Assembly (NCBI GenBank): GCA_963791945.1
Contig: CAWBUD010000002.1
Span: 1,550,001-1,614,000, forward strand
Source of the DNA: PALSA-1003 sp963791945
GTDB lineage: Bacteria; Pseudomonadota; Gammaproteobacteria; Burkholderiales; Casimicrobiaceae
Direction of reading: 5' to 3'
Length of the DNA stretch: 64,000 nucleotides
Positions within the stretch are counted from its first letter, which is position 1. Each line of letters starts with the position of its first letter. Under the pieces are notes generated by a model. The model made no database searches, had not been told where the DNA came from, and saw nothing but the letters and a program-made list of their open reading frames with translations. Positions 54,138 to 61,814 of the stretch are shown in pieces. The position numbers and the translations under genes were made by a program.

Positions 54138-55946
54138 CTAATAACGCAGCGCGTCTCGCGCTTCAGCCCTCTCCACCTCCACCCCGAATTGCAGCGCCGC
54201 CAGCCTCCGGTACAGCGGATCGTCACGCACCAGCGATGCGTGCGTTCCTTCGGCGATCGCCACGCCGCCGTCGAGCACGATGATGCGCTGTGCACCCACG
54301 ACGGTCGCCAGCCGATGGGCGATGATGAGCGTCGTCTTGCCCGTCATCAGGCGCTCGAGCGCGAGCTGCACCATGCGCTCGCTCTCGGCGTCGAGCGCGC
54401 TGGTCGCTTCGTCCAGGAGCAGGATCGGCCGGCGCGAGAGGACTGCGCGCGCGATGGCGAGCCGCTGGCGCTGCCCTCCGGACAGCTTCACGCCCCGCTC
54501 GCCCAGCTCGGTGTCCATGCCCTGCGGCAGCCGGGTGAGGAATTCGGTCGCATAGGCGGCCTCGCACGCCTGGGCAACTTCGGCGTCGCTCGCATCGAGC
54601 CGTCCGTAGCGCACGTTCTCCCACACGCTCGCGGCGAAGATCACGGGGTCCTGCGGCACCACCGCGATGCGGCCGCGCACCGCGCGCGGGTCGGCGCGCT
54701 TGATGTCCACGCCGTCGATGAGCACGCGTCCGGCTTGCGGATCGTAGAAGCGGAGCAGTAGCTGGAACACGGTCGTCTTGCCGGCGCCCGAAGGACCGAC
54801 CAGCGCCACCCGCTCGCCCGCCGCCACGCTCAGCGACAGCGCGCGCAGCGCCGGGTCGTTGGGCCGCGACGGATAGCAGAACGTCACGTCCTCCAGCGCG
54901 ATCGTCCCGCGTGGCGGCTCCGGCAGCGGCAGCGGATCCGCCGGTGCCGCGATCTCCGGAACCGTGTCGAGGAGCTCCATCAATCGCTCGGTCGCGCCGG
55001 CCGCGCGCTGCAGCTCGCCCGCGACCTCGCTCACCGCGCCGATCGAGGTAGCGACGATCACGGCGTAGAACACGAACGCGGAGAGCTGCCCCGCGGAGAG
55101 CCGGCCGGCGAGCACATCGTGCCCGCCCAGCCACAGGATGATCCCCACCGCGACGAAGACGAGGAAGATCACCGCGGCGATCAGCAGCGCCCGCTGCTTG
55201 ATGCGCTGCACGCCGGCGACGAAGGCGGCCTCGACCCGGCTCGCGTACGCGCGCTGGTCTTCGGGCTCGTGCGCGTACGCCTGCACCGTGCGCACCTCGT
55301 GGATCGCCTCGTCGACGTACGCGCCGGTATCCGCCACCCGGTCCTGGCTCGTGCGCGACAGCCGCCGCACCCGCCGCCCGAAGAGAATGATCGGCAGCAG
55401 CACGATCGGAAGCCCGACGAGAACGAGCAGCGTGAGCTTGAGGCTGGTGAGCATGAGCAGCACCAGCGCGCCGATCCCGAGCACGGTGTTGCGCAGCGCG
55501 AGCGACAGGCTCGAGCCGATCACCGTCTCGAGCATCGTCGTGTCGTTGGTGAGCCGCGAGATGACCTCTCCGGTGCGCGTGATCTCGAAGAAGCCGGGCG
55601 AGAGCGTGAGCAGGTGATCGAACACGCGCTTGCGCAGGTCGGCCGTGACCCGCTCGCCGATCCAGGAGACGTTGTAGAAGCGCACGTAGGTTGCGATCGC
55701 CATCACGCCGATCACGACCAGCAACGCCACGAGCGCCTCGTCCAGCGCGTGCGGGTCGGCCGCCGCGAAGCCGCGATCGATGACGAGCTTGAGCCCCTGC
55801 CCCATCGCCAGTGCGCAGCCCGCGGCGATCAGCAGCGCGATGCCGGCGACGACAAAGCGTGCGCGATACGGCGAGAGAAACCGCCAGAGGCGCGCCACGG
55901 TGCGGAAAACGGGGCGCCGAGGCGGGGCGGCAGTGAGGGAGCTCAT
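54138..55946 (-). CDS. ABC exporter, MsbA-like (lipid A / multidrug type)
   Basis: The 602-residue half-transporter fuses a six-helix membrane domain (residues about 20-310) to an ATPase domain. The ATPase shows Walker A GPSGAGKTT, signature LSGGQRQRLAIARA, Walker B ILLLDEATSALD and H-loop IIAHR. The type is that of lipid A flippases and related multidrug exporters, working as a homodimer in the inner membrane. A perfect TATAAT -10 box lies upstream on the minus strand (55973-55978). The gene is convergent with the secreted-protein operon, with an 10-base gap. Confidence 0.92.
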   Translation of the reverse strand: MSSLTAAPPRRPVFRTVARLWRFLSPYRARFVVAGIALLIAAGCALAMGQGLKLVIDRGFAAADPHALDEALVALLVVIGVMAIATYVRFYNVSWIGERVTADLRKRVFDHLLTLSPGFFEITRTGEVISRLTNDTTMLETVIGSSLSLALRNTVLGIGALVLLMLTSLKLTLLVLVGLPIVLLPIILFGRRVRRLSRTSQDRVADTGAYVDEAIHEVRTVQAYAHEPEDQRAYASRVEAAFVAGVQRIKQRALLIAAVIFLVFVAVGIILWLGGHDVLAGRLSAGQLSAFVFYAVIVATSIGAVSEVAGELQRAAGATERLMELLDTVPEIAAPADPLPLPEPPRGTIALEDVTFCYPSRPNDPALRALSLSVAAGERVALVGPSGAGKTTVFQLLLRFYDPQAGRVLIDGVDIKRADPRAVRGRIAVVPQDPVIFAASVWENVRYGRLDASDAEVAQACEAAYATEFLTRLPQGMDTELGERGVKLSGGQRQRLAIARAVLSRRPILLLDEATSALDAESERMVQLALERLMTGKTTLIIAHRLATVVGAQRIIVLDGGVAIAEGTHASLVRDDPLYRRLAALQFGVEVERAEARDALRY

Positions 55947-56324
55947 GGCGCGGCGGTTGCCAACGGACGCGCATTATAGGCGGTCGGGCCGATCGGATCG
56001 GCTCGAGAGCGTCTGCGACATCGTGAGTCGCGCGGCCTGTCGGCGATCTTCCTACGCCCCGCTTCAGACAATCCGACAAGCGCGCCAGGCGTGCGCTCGG
56101 GTGTCCCGATCCAGCGCTATATTCAGCGCTTAAGCGTTACACTACGAGCGTCCGAGGCGCAATAAGGAAAAGCTCTCTGCTACGCGATGGTTGGGTAGCC
56201 GTTGAGCTCTGCATCGCCAGGGCACAACCAGCACTTTACGTTCAGCCAACGCACGACGTGCCGGCATCGGGCCGGTTGCGCACACCATGGCACTTCTCAA
56301 CGTGACGAAGCGAGATTGCGCCCG
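55947..56324. other. 378-base divergent gap between ABC exporter and histidine kinase
   Basis: It holds the TATAAT box for the ABC gene and the paired palindrome AGCGCT-N6-AGCGCT (56113-56130), which could be a regulator site. In-frame ATGs upstream of 56325 are shadow-like. No gene is seen here. Confidence 0.4.
55973..55978 (-). promoter_or_regulatory. Perfect -10 box (TATAAT, minus strand) for the ABC exporter gene
   Basis: The plus strand reads ATTATA. The TATAAT is about 27 bases before the ATG at 55946. The predicted -35 position reads CCGATC, which is poor, so an activator or extended -10 may be involved. Confidence 0.45.
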
Positions 56325-58667
56325 ATGCGCCGGCTGAGCGATTGGCGGATGAGTTACGTGCCGAGGGGCATGGCGATCTTGTTCGGCTGCGGCCTGCTCG
56401 CAATCGTCCTCGACGCGCTGCTTTTTGACTACGTCACGACCGCAACCTCCGACTGGACGCGGGAAGCGATTGCGATCCGGGAACAGATCGACCAGCTCGA
56501 TGCCGCCCACGACGCTCTGATCGAAGCCGAGACCGCTACGCGCGGTTATCTGCTCACCGGCCGCGTCGAGAATCTCGAGCCCTACGCAACGGCCACGGCG
56601 CGCGCGAAGACCGTGCTCGACGCCCTCGCCGCCATACCGCATACCGACCCGAACCAGCAGGCGCAGGCCGAGCGGTACGATCGCCTTGCCCGCAACAGGC
56701 TGGACGAACTCGCACGCATCATCGATGCCTATCGCGCCGGCGACCGTGACCGGACGCTCGAAACGACGGCCGGCGACATGACCCAGATGGACCAGATCCA
56801 GAGTCTCGGGAACGCCCAGCAGGCCGTGCTCAACCCGCGCATCGCAGCGCTGCGCGGCGAGCTGGTGCGGATTGGCCAATGGGCGAGGTTCGCCAATGCG
56901 CTGGCCAGCGTCGTCGCGACGGCGATCCTGATCTTCTTCGGACTGATCACGATCCGGCACCTGTCCCGGCGGCAGCGCCTGGAGCAGAAGATCCAGGGCT
57001 CCAACATCGAGCTCGAACGTCTGGTCGCCGAGCGCACCGGCGCGCTCGAAGACGCGGCTCGGACGCTGCGCACCGAGCTCGCGAACCGGTCGCAACACGA
57101 GCAGATGCTGCGCGACAGCGAAGAGCGCTTCAGGCTTCTCGTCGCCGGAGTCAAGGACTACGCGATCTTCCGCCTCGACCCGGAGGGCTACGTCACGAGC
57201 TGGAATGCCGGCGCCGAGCGGATCAAAGGCTATTCGGCCGGCGAGATCATCGGCAAGCACTTCTCCGTCTTCTACACCGATGAGGATCGCCAGGCCGGCG
57301 TCCCGCGCAAGGCGCTCGAGACCGCGGTGCGCGAAGGCAAGTACGAAGCGGAGTCGCCGCGGGTGCGCAAGGACGGAACGCGCTTCGTGGCCAACGTGGT
57401 GATCGACGCGCTGCGCGACGAATCCGGGCGGCTGGTCGGCTTCGCCAAAATCACGCGGGACGTGACCGAGCGGCACCAGCAGCAGGCCGAGCTCGAGGAG
57501 GCGCGCCTCGCGCTCGCCCAGTCCCAGAAGATGGAAGCCCTGGGCCAGCTCAGCGGCGGGATCGCACACGATTTCAACAACCTCCTCCACGTCATCAAGA
57601 ACTCGGCGGCAATCCTGCATCGTCGCCTGCCGGCCTCGAACCCGGACATCGCCACCGCGCTTGACATGATCGGGCGCAGCGCGGACCGCGCGGCCAACCT
57701 GACGCAGCGGCTGCTCGTGTTCTCGCGGCGCCAGCCTCTCCAGCCGCAGCGGCTCGATCCGCATCAGCTCGTAAGCAACATGGCGCCGCTCCTGAAGTCG
57801 GCGCTCGGCGAGTCGATCCAGTTGCAGATCGAGGGGCGCAAGGGTGCGTGGCCGGTTTCGGTCGATCCCGGTCAGCTGGAGACGGCGCTGCTCAACCTCG
57901 CCGTCAACGCGCACGACGCCATGCCTAACGGCGGTTCTCTCACCATCGAAATCACCAACGCGGTCATCGACGAGGAATACGCCCTCGCCCATGAGGACGC
58001 GAAGCAAGGCGACTACGTGCTTATCGCGGTGACCGACACCGGCACGGGGATGACGCCCGAGGTGATCGCGAAGGCGTTCGAGCCGTTCTTCACGACCAAG
58101 GAGATCGGCCAGGGGACCGGGCTCGGGCTGTCGCAGGTGTACGGCTTCATCAAGCAATCCGGCGGCCATGTCGCGATCGACAGCGAAGTCGGGCGCGGAA
58201 CGACCATCCGCCTCTACCTGCCGCGGCTGATGGCGGCTGCTCCTGAAGCGCGCGAGCAGATCGAAATCGCGCCCCGCCAGACCGCGAGCGAAACCATCCT
58301 GCTCGTGGAAGACGAAGACGACGTGCGAGCGTTCACCGCGGCGGTCTTGAGCGAGCGGGGCTATCGCGTGCTGACCGCGACCGACGCAACCTCGGCCCTG
58401 GCGGTGCTGGCGAGCGGCCCCAAAGTCGACCTTCTGTTCACCGACGTCGGATTGCCCAACGGCATCGACGGCCGGCAGCTCGTCGACGAAGCCCGACGGC
58501 GATGGCCGCAGCTCAAGGTGCTGTTCACCACCGGCTACGCGCGCAGCGCGCTCGTGCACTCCGGCCGGCTGGATCCAGGCATCGAGCTCATCGTGAAGCC
58601 GTTCTCCGAGTCGAGCCTCGCCAAGCGCATCAGGAAGGTGCTCGATGTCGGGCTCCCGAGCGCCTGA
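56325..58667 (+). CDS. Hybrid sensor histidine kinase (CHASE3, PAS, HisKA, HATPase, receiver)
   Basis: The 780-residue membrane sensor has a first helix (ILFGCGLLAIVLDALLFDYV), then a CHASE3-like sensor domain (IREQIDQLDAAHDALIEAET). A second helix is FANALASVVATAILIFFGLI. A PAS domain follows (LLVAGVKDYAIFRLDPEGYV), with TSWNAGAERIKGYSAGEIIG. The dimerisation region has the phospho-accepting His in LSGGIAHDFNNLLHV. The ATPase shows NLAVNAHDAMPNGG, DTGTGM and GQGTGLGLSQ. The C-terminal receiver has acidic EDEDD, phospho-accepting Asp in LLFTDVGLPNG and Lys in LIVKPFS. A cognate response regulator is not adjacent. The start was chosen before the first helix. Confidence 0.93.
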   Translation: MRRLSDWRMSYVPRGMAILFGCGLLAIVLDALLFDYVTTATSDWTREAIAIREQIDQLDAAHDALIEAETATRGYLLTGRVENLEPYATATARAKTVLDALAAIPHTDPNQQAQAERYDRLARNRLDELARIIDAYRAGDRDRTLETTAGDMTQMDQIQSLGNAQQAVLNPRIAALRGELVRIGQWARFANALASVVATAILIFFGLITIRHLSRRQRLEQKIQGSNIELERLVAERTGALEDAARTLRTELANRSQHEQMLRDSEERFRLLVAGVKDYAIFRLDPEGYVTSWNAGAERIKGYSAGEIIGKHFSVFYTDEDRQAGVPRKALETAVREGKYEAESPRVRKDGTRFVANVVIDALRDESGRLVGFAKITRDVTERHQQQAELEEARLALAQSQKMEALGQLSGGIAHDFNNLLHVIKNSAAILHRRLPASNPDIATALDMIGRSADRAANLTQRLLVFSRRQPLQPQRLDPHQLVSNMAPLLKSALGESIQLQIEGRKGAWPVSVDPGQLETALLNLAVNAHDAMPNGGSLTIEITNAVIDEEYALAHEDAKQGDYVLIAVTDTGTGMTPEVIAKAFEPFFTTKEIGQGTGLGLSQVYGFIKQSGGHVAIDSEVGRGTTIRLYLPRLMAAAPEAREQIEIAPRQTASETILLVEDEDDVRAFTAAVLSERGYRVLTATDATSALAVLASGPKVDLLFTDVGLPNGIDGRQLVDEARRRWPQLKVLFTTGYARSALVHSGRLDPGIELIVKPFSESSLAKRIRKVLDVGLPSA

Positions 58668-58796
58668 GCGTCGCTTGGCCCGCACTCGCTGCTTGACGCG
58701 CGCTCGCCGGCGACCGATCGGCCGCGGAAACCGCGGTCCGCAAACGGACATACCAAACGGGCATACAATACGCGCGCTTTATCGCAATGCGCCCAC

Positions 58797-58872
58797 GCCC
58801 ACGTAGCTCAGTGGATAGAGCGAGCGCCTCCTAAGCGCTAGGTCGCCGGTTCGACTCCGGCCGTGGGTGCCA
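58797..58872 (+). tRNA. tRNA-Arg (anticodon CCT), CCA encoded
   Basis: The cloverleaf is complete: acceptor GCCCACG/CGTGGGT (one G-T at the first pair), D-arm GCTC-AGTGGATA-GAGC, anticodon stem AGCGC/GCGCT with loop CTCCTAA (anticodon CCT). The T-arm is GCCGG/CCGGC with loop TTCGACT. The CCA end is genomic. It reads AGG codons. A short copy of GCCCACG just upstream (58791-58797) is probably chance. No integrase is nearby. Confidence 0.97.
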
Positions 58873-59377
58873 CAAGCCGCTTCTTCGAGAAGTCCCTAAC
58901 GTTTTCCAGGGTCGAATGGCGGCTGCCATTCCGCGGCCAATTGACATCTCTCTATGTCGCCACCGCACCTGAGCTTGTGCTCTCCGCCTTCGCTCTGCGT
59001 GGCGTCGAGCATCGAAACAACCGAGTGCGCGTGAGAGCACCATGGGAAGGGCTCGGGACGGACGATGGCGAGGTCCTGATCTCTCCCCGCTGACGTACCG
59101 GGAGATTGATGCATTTGAACCTGGTAGAACGGACACTTGCTCATGACGGTCGCGTGGCCCAGCGCGAGCGCGGAGTCCTCGCGCTCTGGTTCGACCACGT
59201 GGGCAGACGCGCGTTTCCATTCGCACGCGAAACACGTCGCCGCTGTCGGCGCGACGCGAGTAGCCCGCGTAAGACTCCTACAGCGCGTTGACTCTTACAG
59301 CCCGACTGCACCGCACAAGCGCGCGCAAAAAGCGTCAGCCCCTATCCGTGCACACGCCGATTGCTATTGGCCCAACG
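58873..59377. other. 505-base region downstream of the tRNA, no gene recognised
   Basis: Short frames on both strands (58896-59198 minus, 58863-59093 plus and others) are arginine/histidine/serine-rich shadows with no family, no Shine-Dalgarno and no codon bias. There is no integrase or inverted repeat to suggest an integration site. Confidence 0.5.
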
Positions 59378-59614
59378 TCAGCGTGCGCCGCGGTTGTAGC
59401 TGGCGGACCCGAAATTGCCCTCGCCGTTCTTCACGCTCTGCGTGAAACGGTACGGGTCGCTGAACATGATCGAGCAGCCGAAGCAGCCGTAGAACGCGGT
59501 GCGATAGGGCGGCTGCTTCTCGCGCTGGACCAGGATGCGATAGAACCGGCGATGCCCGCAGACGGGGCACTCGAAGCCCGGGTAGTCGTCGCAGCGTTCG
59601 TGGCCGATGCCCAT
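59378..59614 (-). CDS. Small zinc-ribbon protein
   Basis: The 78-residue product has paired cysteines in FECPVCGHRRFYRI and YGCFGCSIMFSDPYRF, spaced as in zinc ribbons with four Cys ligands. An N-terminal CDDYPG precedes them. Short proteins of this kind may act in transcription or as accessory factors, but the function is unknown. The start at 59614 was chosen; a 15-codon longer form to 59659 is possible. It is divergent from the DoxX gene at 59778. Confidence 0.65.
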   Translation of the reverse strand: MGIGHERCDDYPGFECPVCGHRRFYRILVQREKQPPYRTAFYGCFGCSIMFSDPYRFTQSVKNGEGNFGSASYNRGAR

Positions 59615-59777
59615 GGCGCAGTCTATCGAACGATCGTTCGCCGAGCAACGGTACCCCACTGCCCGGGCACTGGTCCGGTGCCGCCGACGCGGCTCCCGAA
59701 GCAGCAGGAAACAACTGACACGAAACTCGCGTAGTCGGCGAGGGTCATTACTCCATTGATTCTTCCGCGGCGAGGCA

Positions 59778-60233
59778 ATGGTGAATCAGTCGACAAGTTT
59801 CTTTTCGGTCTGGTCGGAACGGTTCCTGAGCGTGCTCCGGATGGTCATGGCGGGGCTATTCATCCAGCACGGCACCGCCAAGCTGTTCCACGTCCCGCAT
59901 GTGGCGCAGTTCGACAACGTCCAGCTCATGTCGCTGATCGGCCTCGCCGGAGCCATCGAGATCGTCTTCGGCCTGCTGCTCCTGGTTGGGCTGTTCAGCC
60001 GGTTTGCCGCCCTCATCCTGTCCGGCGAAATGGCGGTGGCCTATTTCATGGCCCATGCGCCCGCGGGCGTGCTGCCGATCCTCAACCGCGGCGAGCTCGC
60101 GGCGGTGTACTGCTGGGTGTTCCTCTTCCTGGCGCTCGCAGGCGGCGGCCCGTGGAGCATCGACGCCTACCGTAGCCGTGCGACCGGGGATCGGTCGCTG
60201 CCGCACGGCTCGTTGGGACGTCCGTCGGCGTAG
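59778..60233 (+). CDS. DoxX family membrane protein
   Basis: The 151-residue product has four transmembrane helices: MVMAGLFIQHGTAKLF, LIGLAGAIEIVFGLLLLVGL, FAALILSGEMAVAYFMAH, and YCWVFLFLALAGGGPWSID. This is the DoxX pattern (formerly linked to terminal oxidases and thiosulfate:quinone oxidation). The exact function is unknown. No dox partner genes are adjacent, although the sulfide genes at the left end of the window show that sulfur chemistry is present in this organism. Confidence 0.88.
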   Translation: MVNQSTSFFSVWSERFLSVLRMVMAGLFIQHGTAKLFHVPHVAQFDNVQLMSLIGLAGAIEIVFGLLLLVGLFSRFAALILSGEMAVAYFMAHAPAGVLPILNRGELAAVYCWVFLFLALAGGGPWSIDAYRSRATGDRSLPHGSLGRPSA

Positions 60234-60671
60234 CCTTCTCGCCGGACCGAGCTAGAGCAAGTCGGGCTCGGGGACCCGATTTCATCAAGCAAGGCGGCTC
60301 CTGCGGCGCAGGACCCGCGCGTTTCTGCTTGGCTTTTCGGTCGACTAGCTGAACTGGGAGATTTCGCCTCTTATTGTCGTCGACAGGTGCCGTGAATTTT
60401 CAACTTGCGCAGGCCGAAGGAATCAAGTTCCTCCTATGAAGCGGCCTAAAGCCCAACGTGAACGCTCGCCCCGTTGCCCTGTACAGCAAGCGCCGACCAG
60501 GCGTGGCGATCATCAGCGGATAACTTGGTTAAATGGGGAGAGTGAGCCGCTCGCACGCCTATTCCGAGAATATTCCGGTTGACGGGGCCCCCCGGGCGCC
60601 GTAATGTGCGGCTCGCATACGGAGTGCGACCAGGTATTACGGCGCCGGCTTGGCGCTTCAACGGGGGTCCT
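60234..60671. other. 438-base gap without a recognised gene
   Basis: I see no gene, no good -35/-10 pair, and no conserved RNA fold. The next gene (60672) is preceded by GGGGGTCC as a likely ribosome-binding purine run. Confidence 0.4.
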
Positions 60672-61751
60672 ATGAATCGAATACGAAAAATTGTCACCAT
60701 CGTCGCGGCGTTGGCGCTTGCGGCGTTCGCGTTGTCGAGCATGGCGGCGACAACACCAGACAAGTCATTCAGCATAATCAGCCCGCCGCCGTCGCCCAAT
60801 CTGATCAAGGCGGGGGACACGAAGACGGTGACAATCACCTTCACCAACGTATCCCCGAAACAAGGCAATTCGGTCATCAACACGTTGACCGCGACGCTCC
60901 AGAATGCGGTTGGAGCCACGCTGAGCAATCCGCAAGCGCAGAGCGGGAACGCCGCTTTGTGTTCCGGCAACACGGCAGTCTGCGTCACCGGGTTGACCGG
61001 CGTTAAGCCGAGCCAGACCTTCTGGGTGAAAGTCAATGTGACTGTGGCCGCGGGAACGGCTTGCAACGCCGGGCAATGGTTCGGTCAGGCGTGGACGGGC
61101 GGCGGTGGCCAACCATTCACCGCGTTCCCGACTGGGGCGGACACTGCGCCGGTTTATATCGGCTGCGACGGCATGCTAGCCTCCTGTGGCGGGACGGTCG
61201 GCACCGATCCGACTGACCCGGGCAACGACATAGCCGTCCCTGGAGCCAATGGAATATTGCGTGGATCCGACACGGATGGCAGCTGTAGCAGCGCGATCGC
61301 CTACGCGTTGAACGTCAATCCCAGTTCTTGGACGTATAGCGCGCTAAAGGGCAACCTGAACCCCTCGGTTGAGTACATCATGGTTTGGGATCCGGTTAGC
61401 GTCGATCCAGACGGCTGGGCTGGGAAGCGTCCGTGGGTAACGTGGACGGCGGATCCCACTAGCCCTGCGGTAGCTCCGAACTGGGCGCCAATCCTGCCGT
61501 GCCGGATCGATGATGTGAACGGGACGCCCACGGCCGTGATGCCTCTCATCCCGAATGCCGCGCCCTACAACGATACGAGCATGTATCCGGTCAGCTCTCC
61601 GTACGCCTACGATGCTACGCAGGCCACCACCAAGCATATGTGGATGTGCTCGGTACAGCACGGATTCACGGTAGACTCCATCAACTCCGACCAGATCATC
61701 TACTTCGATATCGTCATCGACCAGATCGACTCGTCGGGCAAGTACCCTTGA
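60672..61751 (+). CDS. Exported hypothetical protein of unknown family
   Basis: The 359-residue protein has a signal peptide (IVTIVAALALAAFALSSMAA). The first domain (about 120 residues, KTVTITFTNVSPKQGNSVIN and onward) resembles a beta-sandwich of the DUF11/CARDB kind. The rest has several cysteines (ALCSGNTAVCVTG, TACNAGQW, LPCRIDD) and a tryptophan-rich middle with SWTYSALKGNLNPSVEYIMV. I cannot name the family. The strong intrinsic terminator at 61774-61799 follows directly, so the transcript is monocistronic. Confidence 0.65.
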   Translation: MNRIRKIVTIVAALALAAFALSSMAATTPDKSFSIISPPPSPNLIKAGDTKTVTITFTNVSPKQGNSVINTLTATLQNAVGATLSNPQAQSGNAALCSGNTAVCVTGLTGVKPSQTFWVKVNVTVAAGTACNAGQWFGQAWTGGGGQPFTAFPTGADTAPVYIGCDGMLASCGGTVGTDPTDPGNDIAVPGANGILRGSDTDGSCSSAIAYALNVNPSSWTYSALKGNLNPSVEYIMVWDPVSVDPDGWAGKRPWVTWTADPTSPAVAPNWAPILPCRIDDVNGTPTAVMPLIPNAAPYNDTSMYPVSSPYAYDATQATTKHMWMCSVQHGFTVDSINSDQIIYFDIVIDQIDSSGKYP

Positions 61752-61773
61752 GAGCCCGTAAGCGACGATGATA

Positions 61774-61799
61774 AAAAGCGGCCCTGCGGGGCCGCTTTT
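61774..61799. terminator. Strong bidirectional intrinsic terminator
   Basis: AAAAGCGGCCC/GGGCCGCTTTT is an 11-base perfect stem with a four-base loop, an A-run at the base on one side and a T-run on the other. It ends both the gene at 60672 (+) and the gene ending at 61815 (-). It is the clearest intrinsic terminator in the window. Confidence 0.85.
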
Positions 61800-61814
61800 C
61801 TTGGGAGGGGGAGT

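Noticed and set aside
56142..58751. 869-codon minus-strand ORF opposite the histidine kinase
   Set aside because: Shadow: composition mirrors the kinase and there are no motifs.
58797..59377. Integration site or genomic island at the tRNA-Arg
   Set aside because: No integrase, no duplicated tRNA 3' end and no mobile gene within the following kilobases.
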